From contig JAFCMP010000157.1 of assembly GCA_017506865.1 (NCBI GenBank), forward strand, positions 806,001-870,000: DNA of 64,000 nt, given 5' to 3'. The notes below the pieces were generated by a model. That model was not told where the DNA came from. It saw only the letters and a program-made list of their open reading frames with translations, and ran no database searches. Shown piece by piece: positions 42,461-54,361 of the stretch (positions are counted from its first letter, which is position 1; the number at the start of each line of letters is the position of its first letter). Source of the DNA: Tribonema minus (Eukaryota > Sar > Xanthophyceae > Tribonematales > Tribonemataceae). The translations under genes were made by a program, and so were the position numbers.

Positions 42461-44913
42461 GCAGCCGCGGCCGCCCGTGAGGCCGCGCGCCACACCGCGC
42501 GCGTGCGCCCGAGCTCCAGCGCGTGAAAATGTGTCGCGTCAGCGCCCGCTGAACGTGTGTCCGTCCAAGACCGATCCCCCAGGGCAGCCCTTCCCCCACC
42601 TGCGTGGGGCTACTGCCGTCGCCTTCCTCAACGACCTCCAGCGCTCAATGAATGTGCGCGCACAAGGCCTCGATCATCACGGCAGCGACGCACGCCACGC
42701 GATCAGAGGGCCCCAGCGCCGCCGCCACATCGCGATGTCGCCGCTGATCGCCTCGCCGAGCGGAGCCTCAAGCGTTGCCGCCGGCGGCATGTTTTCAAAC
42801 AGCCCCATGAATGCTCCTACGCGCAGCAGCGTTGCCGCCTGACGCTCCGTGCCGTCCACCTCAATGCCAAGGGCTGGCGCAGCAGCGCACATCATCACAG
42901 GTGTTGCGCACTGCCGCGCCGCCGGCGAGAGTACAGGCGCCAGCTGCGCCCGCAGCTGACGTTTAAAGACGCGCGCGCGCCTCGCTCGCCTCTGCGTCCA
43001 AGCGCTTGCGCTTCCCCCCAGTAGCTGCGCCGCCTGCGGCGGCAGTCGCAGCAGCAGTGGCGCCGCAGTGCTCCGCAGCGGCGCCCGCACCGTGCCGCGC
43101 AACAACGGCAGCGGCGCCCCCGCGCTCAGCCGCAGCCACGCTCCGCCACAGCAGCAGCAGCAGCGGCGGCAGCGTCGTGCGCAGCCGTGCGCGCGTCGTG
43201 CGCGATGCCGCCGCGCTCAGCGGCAGCGGCCGCGCCGCCGCCGCGCCCAGTGACAGCGATCGCGCCGTCGCCGCGCCTCGCCGCAGCAGCAGCAGCGGCA
43301 CCGACGCGCTCTGCCGCGACAGCGCCGCGCGTCGCCGTGCGCGCTTCGTGCGCGATGCTGCCGTGCTCGGCCGCTGCGTGCATGATGTCGCGGTGCCACA
43401 TCTTGATGCGGCGCTCCATGTACGCCAGGTCCCCCCCGCCTGCGCCCATAGAGCCCCCTTGCTCCGCTCAGCGTGCGCAGGGCGCACCTGTGTGAGCCCC
43501 CTGCGCATGAAGTCGCAGAACCCGCCGTTAAAGGGAGTTGGCGCGCCGCCGACCGCCCCCAAATCTACCCCTCGTCTATCCGCTATGTGGCGGGCAAACT
43601 GGAGAGCGGCCGCCGAGGCACCCACCTCAGTGTTATACCGCGCCACGCCCTCCGCGATGCACAAGCAGTACTCCTCAGCGTCAATGAGCGGCTCCCGCCA
43701 AGCCGCCCTGTACGCCATGTACATCCCTCTGTCCGCAGCTGCCAGCGCCGCCAGCACGCGGTCCACCGTGACGCTAGCCTCAACGTGAATCCGCCAGGGG
43801 TTGCGCGTCTCGCGGCGGCGCAGCTGCACCTGCCGCATTGCCACAGGCTGCAAGCGCGCCGCCAGCGCGTCAAGAATCTCCCCCTGCTGCTACTCGCTGA
43901 GCTGCTCAGCTGCAGCGGCCCCCTTGGTGCGCTGCTCCCTCGCCAGGTGCAGCGCGCCTGCTCTCAACAGAGCCCCCCATACGTATCGCGACATGCGCGG
44001 CAGTACGGCATTGGTGGGCATGCGCATGTTGTCGCTGCGCGCGCCCTGCCCCGGCTCCGGCCGGTCGCCCTGCAGGGGGGACGCCGTAGTCGTGGTGGTC
44101 GCCTGCGCGACCGCCGTCCGGCGCGGCGCCTGCTGCTGCTCGCGGCGCCTGCCGCGCTCGCGGCGCTCGCGTCGGCGCCTGTGCGTCCCGCGCTGCGCGC
44201 GCCTCGCGTTGCGAGAGAGCGAGCTAGCGCCGCTGCCGCGGCGGCGGCCGCTGTCGCTGTGGCAGCTGCCGTCGTCCGATGACGGTTCGCCGCTGCTGCA
44301 GCCGTCACCGCCGTCGCCGTCGCCGCTGCCGGCGAGGTGACCCACGTCGAGCAGCGCGCTGTCCTCCTGGATGCTGCCCCCCCCCCCCCCACACATGGAC
44401 AATTTGCGGGCGGCACCTGCCCGCGGCTCTACGCCTACCCCCGGCGCGGCGCGTGCCGCGCCCCCCCATGGCGCCTGCAACAGTGTGCGCTGCAGCGATG
44501 CGTCCCTCGCGGGCCTTGTGCTCGCGCGCCGCCTGGTCTCTGGCGACTGCGGCGTCGCGCGCCGCTTACTCTCGGGCCGCCGCGTCGCCATCTGGCGCGC
44601 TAGGTCGCCCATGTTGTTAGAGAGCTGTTCAAGGCTCTCCTCCGATTGGCGCGCGGCAGCGCCAATCTCCTCGCGCAGCGCCGCGAGCGACTGCTCACTG
44701 GTGCCGTCACCTCCAGCGCAACGGCGGCGGCTCTCCTGCGCGCCACCGCAGCCGCCGCTGCAGCGCGCTACTGCGCGGCCGCCTCATGCACTTCCCCCGC
44801 CACTGCAACGCGGCCAACAGCTGCAGGCCGCTGCTGCTGTTGCCGCGGCGGCTGCTTTCGTTTGAGCGCCGCCCCCTCGTGGGCAGCTGCAGCCTGCGGC
44901 TGCTCCCCCAACT

Positions 44914-45070
44914 GCAAATACTACTTCAGGGCCTTCTGGAAGCAAGAAGAAACTTCCCACCTATTCTTGCAGCCAGCCAGACTCTGTGCAGTTACTGCTG
45001 TCCAAAACAGCCAATCGAACTCATCATAGAGTAACAGGGACTATTGCAAGCAAAATGCACACTCCCCACA
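44914..45070. repeat. Right direct terminal repeat
   Basis: Pairs with 39986-40173 in the same orientation; ends with the same 'cacactccccaca'. Confidence 0.75.
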
Positions 45071-45086
45071 AGCATGCATTAGTAAA

Positions 45087-45176
45087 GTTGCATTAGCTGG
45101 ATTCCTCCGTATCCTGACACAATTGTTTGAGGTTGCATTAGCTGGATTCCTCCGTATCCTGACACAATTGTTTGAG
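45087..45176. repeat. 45-base perfect tandem pair
   Basis: Units starting at 45087 and 45132 are identical over 'gttgcattagctggattcct' and onward. They lie between the fossil element and the first exon of the next gene. Confidence 0.95.
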
Positions 45177-45196
45177 GAGTATACTTACCATTGTCT

Positions 45197-48100
45197 ATGG
45201 CCATTGTTCCCTTCGCTGTCACAACAGACCGCGCGGAACGTTTGTCTGCATTTGGTACCATGAGCGGCACTGCCGGGCCCATTGTCATTGCAGGTGAGAC
45301 TTTTAACAATGAAATGAGATGGGGCGTCAAGTGTCACCCGGCTGAAGATCGTCGCACATACCTTTCAGCTAGTTTTTTTCACAAAAAAAGAACTCAGCTG
45401 CAGCCTGATGAGCACATCAGATCTGGCCAGGCGCGCTTTGGTAGACATCAAGCACTGTTAGACGGCCACAACTGCTATCTTCAACGTTTGCACACCTCAA
45501 CTGGCACTTCCACATCAAGGCACTTCATTTATACGTTAAAGTGCCATGGTCAAACAATGCAATTATCAAAGTGTTCATTGCGGTGAAGATGTTGTGCTTT
45601 GTGCATTGAAAGTAGTTGTTGCTCTTGTCGGCCTGTGCACCATTCCTTAGAGCAGGCACATGTGCTGACCTGATGGTGCCTCGCATAAATGATTATTGCG
45701 GGGATGATTTGAAAAATCAACTCCTCCGTGTCCTCCAAGTTGATAAGTTTGTCAACAAACATGGTAATGATGGCAGGTGATTGGTGCAAGCCGAGCGAGC
45801 CGGATTATTTGTGGCCAGACCCTGCTCATGTTCATCTGAGTAATGGCAGCATCGCCACGTGTTGTCCCTGACAATGTGCCTGTTGCTACACAATGGTCAA
45901 TGTTGACAAAGATTGTTGCAGTGGGCGCCACACGGGTGCACTAATATAATAACCTGAGATTGTATGATCCTCTGGGTCCAAACTCGACCCAGAAAGCCAA
46001 AAGGCGAGGAAATCAGTGGCCTCAGTACCCACGCTATTGTGTAACTCAAGACAAAGTAGACTAGAAGTACTGAAGTTGGGTGGTGAGCCGGGTCTCGCCC
46101 AAACTGGGCGCGCCTGCCAACTGTTTAGGTTGAGGTAGCTTGAAGTTTGAAACAACCGTGCACGTTCAAGTTGAGCAGTGAGCTGGAACGTGGAGTTAGT
46201 TTATGTTGGAGACTGAACGGCGTACTTGAAGTGTGATATGATGGCACTTTCAGGAGTATCGCCTCGGCAAGCAAGCATCTCTGTTGCATCAAATGCAATG
46301 CATCTGGCGACCAGGGTTGCATGTGGGGTGAACAGGACCTGGTATCAGCACAGCGTGTAGTGTGACTGCATGACGCGGTTATTCTGCATGAAACAGCTGC
46401 AACGTCTCACTGTGACACATCTAGGTCTGTTTGGTACGCTGCAGGCTATGTGCTGCCTGAGGACCGCTACTACCTGCGCGGCAAGAAGTATGGAAATTTC
46501 TTGCCAATTCTGCAGTGGTTTACGACTGTGCGCGGCAAGTGGGTGACACCTACCAGGTGTGCGCAGCAATGTTGACGCAAGAATTGTTGCTGAACATGAC
46601 ATTACCACAAGACTTGTAACTCAAAGTAGTATTGATGGCCTCCACGTGACGCTGTGACATTAGCATTGGCAACATGAATGAGGACTATGCTCAACATCTG
46701 CACTTCAAGCTGTGGGCTAAGCACTTTGGCAGAGATGCAGCCACGCATTAGACATCACGTAATTGTCACCAACCACCAATAGTGGTCAACAGCTTTCAGT
46801 GGCATGTGGGACATTAACTTACATTGAACCTTCAGTCAGCAGACGCAGCAGCCTGAGGTGTGCCTGAATATGTGTGACGCTAAGCATCATGTCATATTGG
46901 AAGCGAAATCACAAGTTGCAGCATAGTTCACCTACTGAAGGTCACACCTAAAATGAGTTTCAAATAGCAAGTCGTGCATATTTATGGACTTCGATACTGC
47001 TGTTGCGCTAGCAGATGTGTCACGCCAGATCAGCTTCAGCTTGATTGGTGAGGAAGTGCACGTGCAGGACATGATGGGGGCGTACCAATCACCTATTGCA
47101 GCTTGCAAGTGCATCACCCACCTGCACCATAATGATTATTCTATTACTTGAGCCAGCTCGTTTTAGTGAAAACAGCGGGTGGGTTCAGAAAGGTAGCGGT
47201 AGCTGTCCTGGCGTTCCAGTGCGCAGTGAAAGATGCTGCATTGATCATGGCGGCCAATCATCTGCAGGAATGCTTGAAGCTCTCAGCAAAAGCTGGCATA
47301 TCATGATGCTGCTGTATTGTATGTACTGGTGAACTTCGCTTGAATCATCGAAGTCAACTGCACCGCTACTGTAAATTTATGTAATCGTGAGTGCATCCGC
47401 ATCTGCAGATGGCGGTGTCCCGAGTAAATCACTTGGAGTACCATCTCGCTGACAGTGTTTGTCACACATGCACTCGAGATGCACGCAGTACTACGTAGCA
47501 ACTTACTAGGTAGGTACAGCCCAACACCTTCCAACACACTGGAGGTGCTACACACTCCAACGTGTCTGGCCCTTGACTTTATTCCACCTTTTGCTACACA
47601 AATGAATGCACCAATGATGCGCTCAATGCGCTGAAGGTACTATAAGAGCACACCGGTGCAGTTATAGCTGTCTTGTATCAAGTCAGCTTTTGGTGGTGAG
47701 CGCCAAGCTGATCGCTTCTTTCATCACCTTGACAAGCACGCAGCGTCTTATGCTGGGGCCTTGCAGATGTAGTACTAGTGGGTATGGGTCGTCATTAGGT
47801 TTTGTTGTATAGACGTGGCGAATCTGTCCTCCATCGAAATCACACTGCCCCCTGCCTCCCCCCCCCCCAACAACAGTCTTTCGTGACTTGCTGGCACAAA
47901 CTGCTCAGCCATGACCTCGGATTTGCAAAGCCCTAGTCTATGGCACGCAGACGTGGCAGCGATCAGCAACTGCATCATTTACCGAAGGGACTATCGCGCT
48001 GCACTGCTGATACTGATGCGAAATGAATGTACATGCTGTGTTGCTGATGTGCACTGCGCAGCGATGAGCCACGATGGGGCGTTATTCTGAGTGACTTCAA

Positions 48101-48458
48101 AGCAGAGGTGGCCGCCGTTGCGCAGCTGTGTGGACAGCCGCCGAGTCGCACCAAGAGCTTCAGGCGCAGTCTCCAGAAACATGCCTTCACAAGGTGAATA
48201 TTCAACCGACGAATAGTGCAGAGACATGTTGAATACGCGTTTCAGCAGCCATGGCACACACGAGATCAAAGGTTCCGCTTCATGGTAGATCAGGGCTCAT
48301 TTATGGGGTGTCATGAATCTTGCTTCTTCAGGCGCCAGCAGGCTTGGGTATTGCTCCGTCTTGTGAGGTTTGCGAAGCCCATGTTGCTGGATATTCCACA
48401 CCTCAGGCAACAGTTCGTCGTGACGGAATTCAACAACACGACGGCCAATCTGACCGAG
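45197..48458 (+). CDS. Unrecognised multi-exon gene
   Basis: Four exons join in phase with GT-AG borders: 45197-45293 (starts at an ATG, begins MAIVPFAVTTDRAERL), 46445-46556 (YVLPEDRYYLRGKKYGNFLP, then ILQWFTTVRGKWVTPT), 48062-48193 (DEPRWGVILSDFKAEVAAVA, CGQPPSRTKSFRRSLQKHAF) and 48332-48458 (RRQQAWVLLRLVRFAKPMLL, then DIPHLRQQFVVTEFNNTTANL). The amino-acid make-up is that of a normal folded, basic protein. I recognise no family. A further exon beginning at 49582 (phase 0, strong acceptor, APWRKGHLISRYLDPHLQRT) may follow, perhaps to a stop near 49660. Unlike the kinase and dynamin genes, its introns show no clear exon-edge copies. A nucleic-acid-binding role is only a guess from its basic segments. 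Confidence 0.65.
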
Positions 48459-49303
48459 GTATGGTAACGGAGTTGTAAATGGCATTGTACGGAGTCTGGT
48501 GTGGCCGTGTGCGGCATGCTGACAAACGGCAGCATTATGTTAAGCAGCAGCAGTCGACGGAGTCGTGCTGATCCAGGGATGTACCGAGCACCAACAGCAA
48601 CTGTTTCAAACCGTTGCAAACCGCCGACAGATTTGAACATATTGGTGAAGATTACCATGGCATGCGCAAGCACACTGCCCGCATAACGCGGTCACTTAAG
48701 GATTCGTAAACAATGCCCTAAGTGCGCCGGCGGCAGCGCGGCGCTGCATCATTAACAAAATCATGGCAGATTTGGCGGTCCGGTTCCGGACAGTCCTTTC
48801 GGTGAACACTGTTCTTGACAGCGTTCCTACTGCTCCACTGCTGCCGAACCACACTATCCTACAGTGCGCAGTAGTGAACTGTGTGCATGGTAAACAGTAT
48901 GCAGCAGCAATATACTTTGAAGTACAACTTTGCATCTGCACCCCCAGGACTGGTGGTTGCTATACATGACAGCAGATGTCAGCACTCAATTCACCAAAAT
49001 TGCCGACGTACAAGCTTGAAGTGTGCTTAGCTCTGTATGGTACAGTTATTTATTGGTAGGGGCATGAGGTGGCCATCATTCAGATGGTCGCACACAAACG
49101 CTGGGAAGCGTCCGATTAGTTACTTGATAAGCAGGACACGAAACTGTAATCAAGACACGTGACTGCAATCAACAGCTGCATCACACGTGCTGCAGCAGTG
49201 CTCAATACATGCATTGAGTGCTCAGTGCTCAGCTCAATGGACTCACCGCAGCATCTCCGTTTCCGCTGAGGTAGCAGCTTGATGAAACAGAAGCTGTGCG
49301 CAC

Positions 49304-49390
49304 AGGGAACATAGGCCACTTTGTCGAATAGCCAATACGTTCAGGGACCATGGGCCACTTCGTGTAATAGCCAATACGTTCTGTACCTGT
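49304..49390. repeat. About 43-base tandem pair in intron or spacer
   Basis: 'agggaacataggccacttt' and 'gaatagccaatacgttc' recur slightly changed in the next unit from about 49346. Confidence 0.8.
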
Positions 49391-49645
49391 GTGCTGTTGG
49401 CAGGCGGAACCTCATCAGCATCGAAATGTTGTGCATCACTTAAGCTATTTTGAAGTGTCAGTAGTTTGAATAGTACTGGCGATCTCATCATCCATCTTCA
49501 CGTGCGCTTTCGGCAGCCGCTATCAAGGCGTGGCTGACCGCCGTCTCATTTGCCCTCACTTGCTTCAACACGCACGCTCAGGCACCATGGCGTAAAGGAC
49601 ATCTAATATCACGATACCTTGACCCCCACCTGCAACGCACGCGAG

Positions 49646-50344
49646 ATGGGCCCGCCGCAGCGTGACACCGCCAGAAACTTTTTGCACAACCCGCGGTGGA
49701 GGCCCGGGGCCCAGAAGCGCGCGGCGAAAACCACCACCAAGCGCGCGGCGAAAAGCTCCAACAAGCGCGTGGCAAAAAGCACCACCAAACGCACTGCGAA
49801 AAGCACCACCAAACGCGCGACGAAAAGCACCATCAAGCGCGTGGCAAAAAGCACCATCAAGCGCGCGGCGAAAACAGCCACCCGGTCTTCGCCCGATGCC
49901 GGGGGTTCCGCCGCCGCTGCTGCTGCCACCGCCGCTAAGGGTGCCACGCCCCTTTGCACGTCCGCAGAGGCTGCGGCAGTCGTCGAAAGTGAGTCAGCAG
50001 TGCTCACCTGGTGTGCCGCCACTGAGAGCACGCTGGCGCCCCCGGGTGCAGGCGTATTCGCGGCGCTGGCGCTGCCACTGGCAGCAGCAGCACCGACTCC
50101 AGCTGCTGCCGCAGTGCCGTGTCCCAGCGGCGATGCGACGAGCGGCAACAACGCAGACGCAGAGACGCCAGCGGCAGACATCATGATTGAGGGCTGGTTG
50201 CGGCTCGACGGTGCCACCAGTACAGATGCGTCTGCCGACACCGTGACGGCGGCTGCTGCCGCCGTTGCTGCTCTCTTCATCGGCGCCGACGATGACATGC
50301 TGCCGCTGTCGGATGGTGACTGGGACATGATGGAGCTGCTGTGA
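49646..50344 (+). CDS. ORF with KRxAK repeats and an acidic C-terminus
   Basis: Open frame of about 230 codons. It starts near MGPPQRDTARNFLHNPRW and then has about eight repeats of (T/S)KR(A/V/T)AKS(T/S), like the basic tails of histone H1. An Ala-rich middle follows, and the end is strongly acidic/hydrophobic: DDDMLPLSDGDWDMMELL then stop. A basic repeat plus an acidic tail of this kind suggests a nuclear, possibly chromatin or transcription-activating, protein. It could be a gene of its own or the last exon of the gene at 45197; the frame entering from 49582 is different, so I cannot decide. The opposite strand is also open because of composition. Confidence 0.45.
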   Translation: MGPPQRDTARNFLHNPRWRPGAQKRAAKTTTKRAAKSSNKRVAKSTTKRTAKSTTKRATKSTIKRVAKSTIKRAAKTATRSSPDAGGSAAAAAATAAKGATPLCTSAEAAAVVESESAVLTWCAATESTLAPPGAGVFAALALPLAAAAPTPAAAAVPCPSGDATSGNNADAETPAADIMIEGWLRLDGATSTDASADTVTAAAAAVAALFIGADDDMLPLSDGDWDMMELL

Positions 50345-52029
50345 GACATGCAACTAGTCCGACTCTTTTGGGCTGCCTCTGCTCAGCCGAGTCGGCTACC
50401 GCAGCTTGATTTAGTGCCGCTGCCTGTATCTTCAAGTTGCCATTGTGAGAGGGCCAGACTCTTGGAGGGCAATGAGGTCTCAAGGTGAAAACTGCAGCGC
50501 TTAACGCTCTACTAGGATAGTGCATGCCAGAACCGCACACATGCTGCCTGATAGCTTTGAGGGCTCAACAATTTGAAAGTCCGGCTCAGTCGCAGTTGTG
50601 CAAAAGCATCAGGAGCCAGCGGCCTGAGTCCATGTTAAAGGTATACTGCATCCTTCATTTCCCTGCAAAGTGTGCAGTGAACAGCCGCTCGTCAGCTTGC
50701 CAGTAGTCCACAGTCTGTACTTCACTGCCATCGCGATATGAGCCTAGGCTACCAGCCACTTCTCCAGCCATTCGCTGTCCTAATTGTCCAAGCTCACAAG
50801 CCGCGTCCCCAGCCATTCGCTGCCTCATCATGACATATAACATATGCAGTGAACTGTGCTCTACGAATTGTTTGTCTCCCACGTTGGTCTGATGTCTCCG
50901 CGATGCCCTTCTTCATGACGTGCCGATGAAGCCATGCCTGTGCATGCTTATTGACGACCTTTAGGGTCGGCAATGAAAATGATGCTTTCCACATCATCTG
51001 CTGATAGTATAGGCATTTGTCTTGGTGCCTGTGTTCAGCTTTGCTAGGCTGACTGACATTTTGTGAAGACGCGATGGCCACACATGTCTTTTCTAAACGC
51101 ACTGTACATAGCACCACAGTAATGTCGACTTGTAACAGGTTATACAGGTGTGGGAACAACAGCATTGATTCAGCTTTGACTTGGCAACATCAAATGTTCA
51201 CAATGGTTGGTCAACGAAGCATGTGTTGGTCCCGTGAGATGCTTGCACAAGCACTGACAAATGACAGCTGTTTAGACAGTCTGAGCGACAAGGGCAATGT
51301 ACTCCATAACAGCACTCAGGCAAGTGTGTGTGTGTGTCATCAGGCTGTCTAGCTGTTGTGTGCAATGAAACGCAACTGTTGAAACCGCCAACCGACTGCA
51401 ACTGCCATAAACATACAGTTGAACTTAGGTGACACAACCCAGTGGCACTACAGTCACACACCCCTAGGGCTTTGCTAAGCTTGACAACAGGGAAGCAACC
51501 ATGACTTCACTACGCGCAGTCATAACACGCAACAATGCGAGACTTGTACACTAGCACATGTGCTGACTGGCTCTTGCGCCGCGCACATACGCTATGCACG
51601 AAAAACGCACGCGATGCTATAGTATACTGCCGCGCGGCAAACAGCTACAGTGTGACTAGTGCCGTGCTTTTACTATATTCGCCCCCACCTTGCTGCCAGT
51701 CGCCCTGCAAAACCCCCACCATACGCGCTACCCTGCCCACTTACTCCAGCTGCTTCCGAAGTCACTTCAGTATGCCGCAGAGCATGTGCTTCATCAGGGC
51801 ACATGGCGCCTGTGAACTCAAGGTTACTAAGCTTGCTTGGATGTGGTGGCACTGCGACGATAAGCGGACAGCCAAGCCACTGGCGGAGCGCGTAAGCGGA
51901 GTGCACGTTGCCTGTGCTGAGCCGTTGCCACTGTTGTGACATCAGCACAGGCCAAAGCCAGAAGCGCTGGGGGCGCTGTCGCCAACGAAGAAGGCGCATC
52001 ATGTAGATTGTTGTGAATGCGAGCTGAAG
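50345..52029. other. Intergenic, nothing recognised
   Basis: No exon chain, domain or repeat stands out. Short open frames lack splice or homology support. Confidence 0.5.
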
Positions 52030-53360
52030 TGGCATGCCGCACACGCATGTTGCTTGTAGAAGAACGTACCGCCTTGCCGTTGATTGCAGCCGTCGTCATG
52101 GCACGGGCCGCTGCGCGCGCGCTGCGCATGCACGGAAAAAGACGCCAGCACGGGTGCCGCCATGGCGCACGCCGCGGCCGCGCATGTTACACGCGGGGAG
52201 GGGCGCCGGCACCGGCACCACCACGGTGCGGGTTACAGCGTGCACGTTGCACGGCGCAGGAAGAGGCTCTGGCCCATCGGGTGCAGGCGCCGCCATGAAA
52301 GGGTCCGCGCCGTGCACACCAGCTGCTACGCATGCGCCTCGCGCACCGCCGCCGCGCGTCGCAGAAAGTGGCACTGGTGCAGGCGCCGCCACTGTGGCAC
52401 AAAACGCATTTCCGTGCTGTCCAGCGAAAATATGTTGCTGAGCGCCTTCACCGCTCCCCGGGGCCCCCCGAAGCGCCATGTGTCGCTGCTGCGGCAGGCT
52501 CCACCACTGCAGCACGTGTTGAAGTGCCTAGGCAATGACTGGACACGTGCAACTGCTGCAGCGGTTCCCGACGCGACGTAAGTGCTGTGCGCAGGAGATG
52601 AATGGTGTTGCTGCCGCAACCTCGGCCGCCGACGGCGCCGCGCGCACACCGTGCGTTGACATATGTGCAGTGTTGCCGTCACAGGCACCGCCGTCAGCGT
52701 TGAAATTGCAGCGCACGCAGTCATGGGCGCCGCCGCTGCTGATGTTGTCGCTGCTGCAGAAGCTAAGGCAGTCCTCACCCCCCCCTGATCGCGCATGCGC
52801 CCTGCGCCGGCGCGGCGCGCGCGCCCCGCTGCCTGCGCCGGCGTGTCGTGCTGAGGCGCAGCTGTCTCGTGTGCTGCCGTAACAACCATGGGGTCACCGT
52901 AGGGGGTCGCGAAACCGGCCATCTTGCAGGCTTTCTGTGCGCCGCCGCAGTGCCGCACACGCTGCTGAGCCACTGGTGGAGATGCGGGTACGAAAGGTGA
53001 AGCGGTAGTTGAAACCTGCGCGCGAAGAAGAGGATGCCGCGGACGCCACTGCTGCCACAGTGCTCCGTGTTCAACTCAAGTTGCTGGTGCTGCTTGCATG
53101 CATGCGCGGCGCTCAACGGCGCCGCCACAGCAGCAGCGTGCGCCACAATGGGTACGATGCCCGCAGGCACCGCTGCCGTCAGAGTGCTCTGTTGCGCAGC
53201 CGATATAGGTGTGGCGCGTGCTGGCGCCGCTGCAGCTGAAACTTCATGTGGTTGCCGCCGCCGCTGTGACGCTGCTGCTGCAACCACGAGCGGCGGCTAC
53301 CGCTGCTGCTGTTGAGCAGCTGCTGCAACCGCGAAGCAATGATGTGAGATGCAGATGCCA
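52030..53360 (-). mobile_element. Old remnant related to the methyltransferase retroelement
   Basis: About 52370-52760 aligns by eye with 35420-35720 of the element at 34-37 kb: both read ALS(G/N)IFSLD on the minus strand, followed by the same Ala/Pro-rich linker. Similarity continues more weakly to about 53360. It is heavily decayed, with many breaks, clearly older than the 34-39 kb copy, and has no 393-bp repeats around it. Confidence 0.6.
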
Positions 53361-54067
53361 CAGTGTGCGCCCGGGTGTTGAAGTCATAATCGTATTACCA
53401 TGATGTCGCAACGGGTATGCACCAAGACTTTGGTCTAAGAACGGCATCAAGAGCGGCAAAAATTCAAAGAAGATGTCGTCGCCTGTTTGTGTCTGCAGAC
53501 GCATGCGAATCGTGCCTACGAGTCAAATGCAGTGCCTAGGATCCAATTGGAGCAGCATGCAGCAAATGCGATAATGAAAAGAAGGAGGTCAAACGCGTAA
53601 TGCACGAAAAGGCAGCTTGTTGTCAGCTGACAGAAGTCTCCACTAAGTGGTCCGGTGGTGTTGACAGCCAGCACAAGGCCTTGCAAAGGCGAGAACCCCC
53701 CACCTGAAAAAAATCAGCCCGCGAGACAGTTTGATTTCGACCCAAATTCGGCGAGATGTCGGCAGTTTTTGGGGTATTCAAAACTCGACTGTGTGTACAT
53801 GTGTTCTGGCGACGCTGCTGCTGGTCCACCCCAATAGCGCTGCAGTGGGCTGCTGCGCTGCCGCCGACAGCCTGACCGCACGCGGTGGTGCCGCAGCACG
53901 CCGACAGCCGGCACCCTGTGATCATGGTAGCTTCCAGCTGTGGCTAAGCGCACGAGAGCAACAGCAGCGAAGGGAGGCGCTAGTGTGGTGGTGTGGCCTT
54001 CGCACCCTCTGGCCCGCTGTGCAGGGCGGGGGTGCCTATTCCAGTGCCGTCTGGCTGGCCAGGCGGC
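53361..54067. other. Upstream flank of the dynamin gene
   Basis: No separate gene seen. The frame of the first dynamin exon is open from about 53993, so the coding start could be somewhat upstream of the ATG I chose. Confidence 0.5.
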
Positions 54068-54361
54068 ATGTACAGGCGGAGACAACACGCTGCATGCTTG
54101 GTGCACGCACTGCCACGTGCCATAGCATCTCTGTCGCTGGCAGTGCTGCTGGCGGCATGCCTCCTGAGGCCAGGGCTGGCGGGTATGGACGCAGCAAGGA
54201 CTAGGGCAGCAGCTGCAGCAGGGGCATGGACCAAGCTGCAGTTGAGGGGGGGGGCTTCGTCGTTGCCGCAGCAGCAACAAGGGTTCGTGGATGTGGCAGC
54301 CAAACAGGAGCAGCGGGAGCAGCTGTACGAGGCGTACAACATGCTGCATTCGCTAGCGCAG
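54068..54361 (+). other. Signal-peptide-like and transit-like N-terminus of the dynamin
   Basis: After MYRRRQ, residues 17-33 (RAIASLSLAVLLAACLL) form a hydrophobic core, with a plausible cleavage near RPGLAG. The next 25 residues (MDAARTRAAAAAGAWTKLQL) have Arg/Lys, many Ala and only one acid. This is the layout of bipartite presequences in complex plastids. No Phe follows the likely cleavage site. Plant ARC5 is cytosolic and lacks such a leader. Confidence 0.55.

Larger units (their letters stand above)
39986..45070 (-). mobile_element. Fossil chromodomain retroelement with short direct terminal repeats
   Basis: Direct repeats of about 155-190 bases flank the region: 39986-40173 and 44914-45070 share 'gggccttctgga' and 'cttgcagccagccagac' and both end 'gcacactccccaca'. 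They differ at roughly 10-20% of sites, so insertion is not recent. Inside, on the minus strand, is a chromodomain-like segment (about 40740-40946), a possible integrase-end-like segment before it, and basic, gag-like low-complexity segments (about 42960-44610). This matches an LTR chromovirus-like layout in part. It is broken, with many interruptions, and no reverse transcriptase is seen inside it. Much of 41900-43400 has become GCC/CAG-rich repeat. Confidence 0.65.

Noticed and set aside
41797-42599. Ala- or Arg-rich proteins on both strands
   Set aside because: GCC/CAG tandem repeats within the fossil element keep all frames open.
45079-45293. Minus-strand exon with a good GTAAGTATAC donor
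   Set aside because: The plus-strand reading joins in phase to three further protein-like exons; the minus reading leads nowhere.
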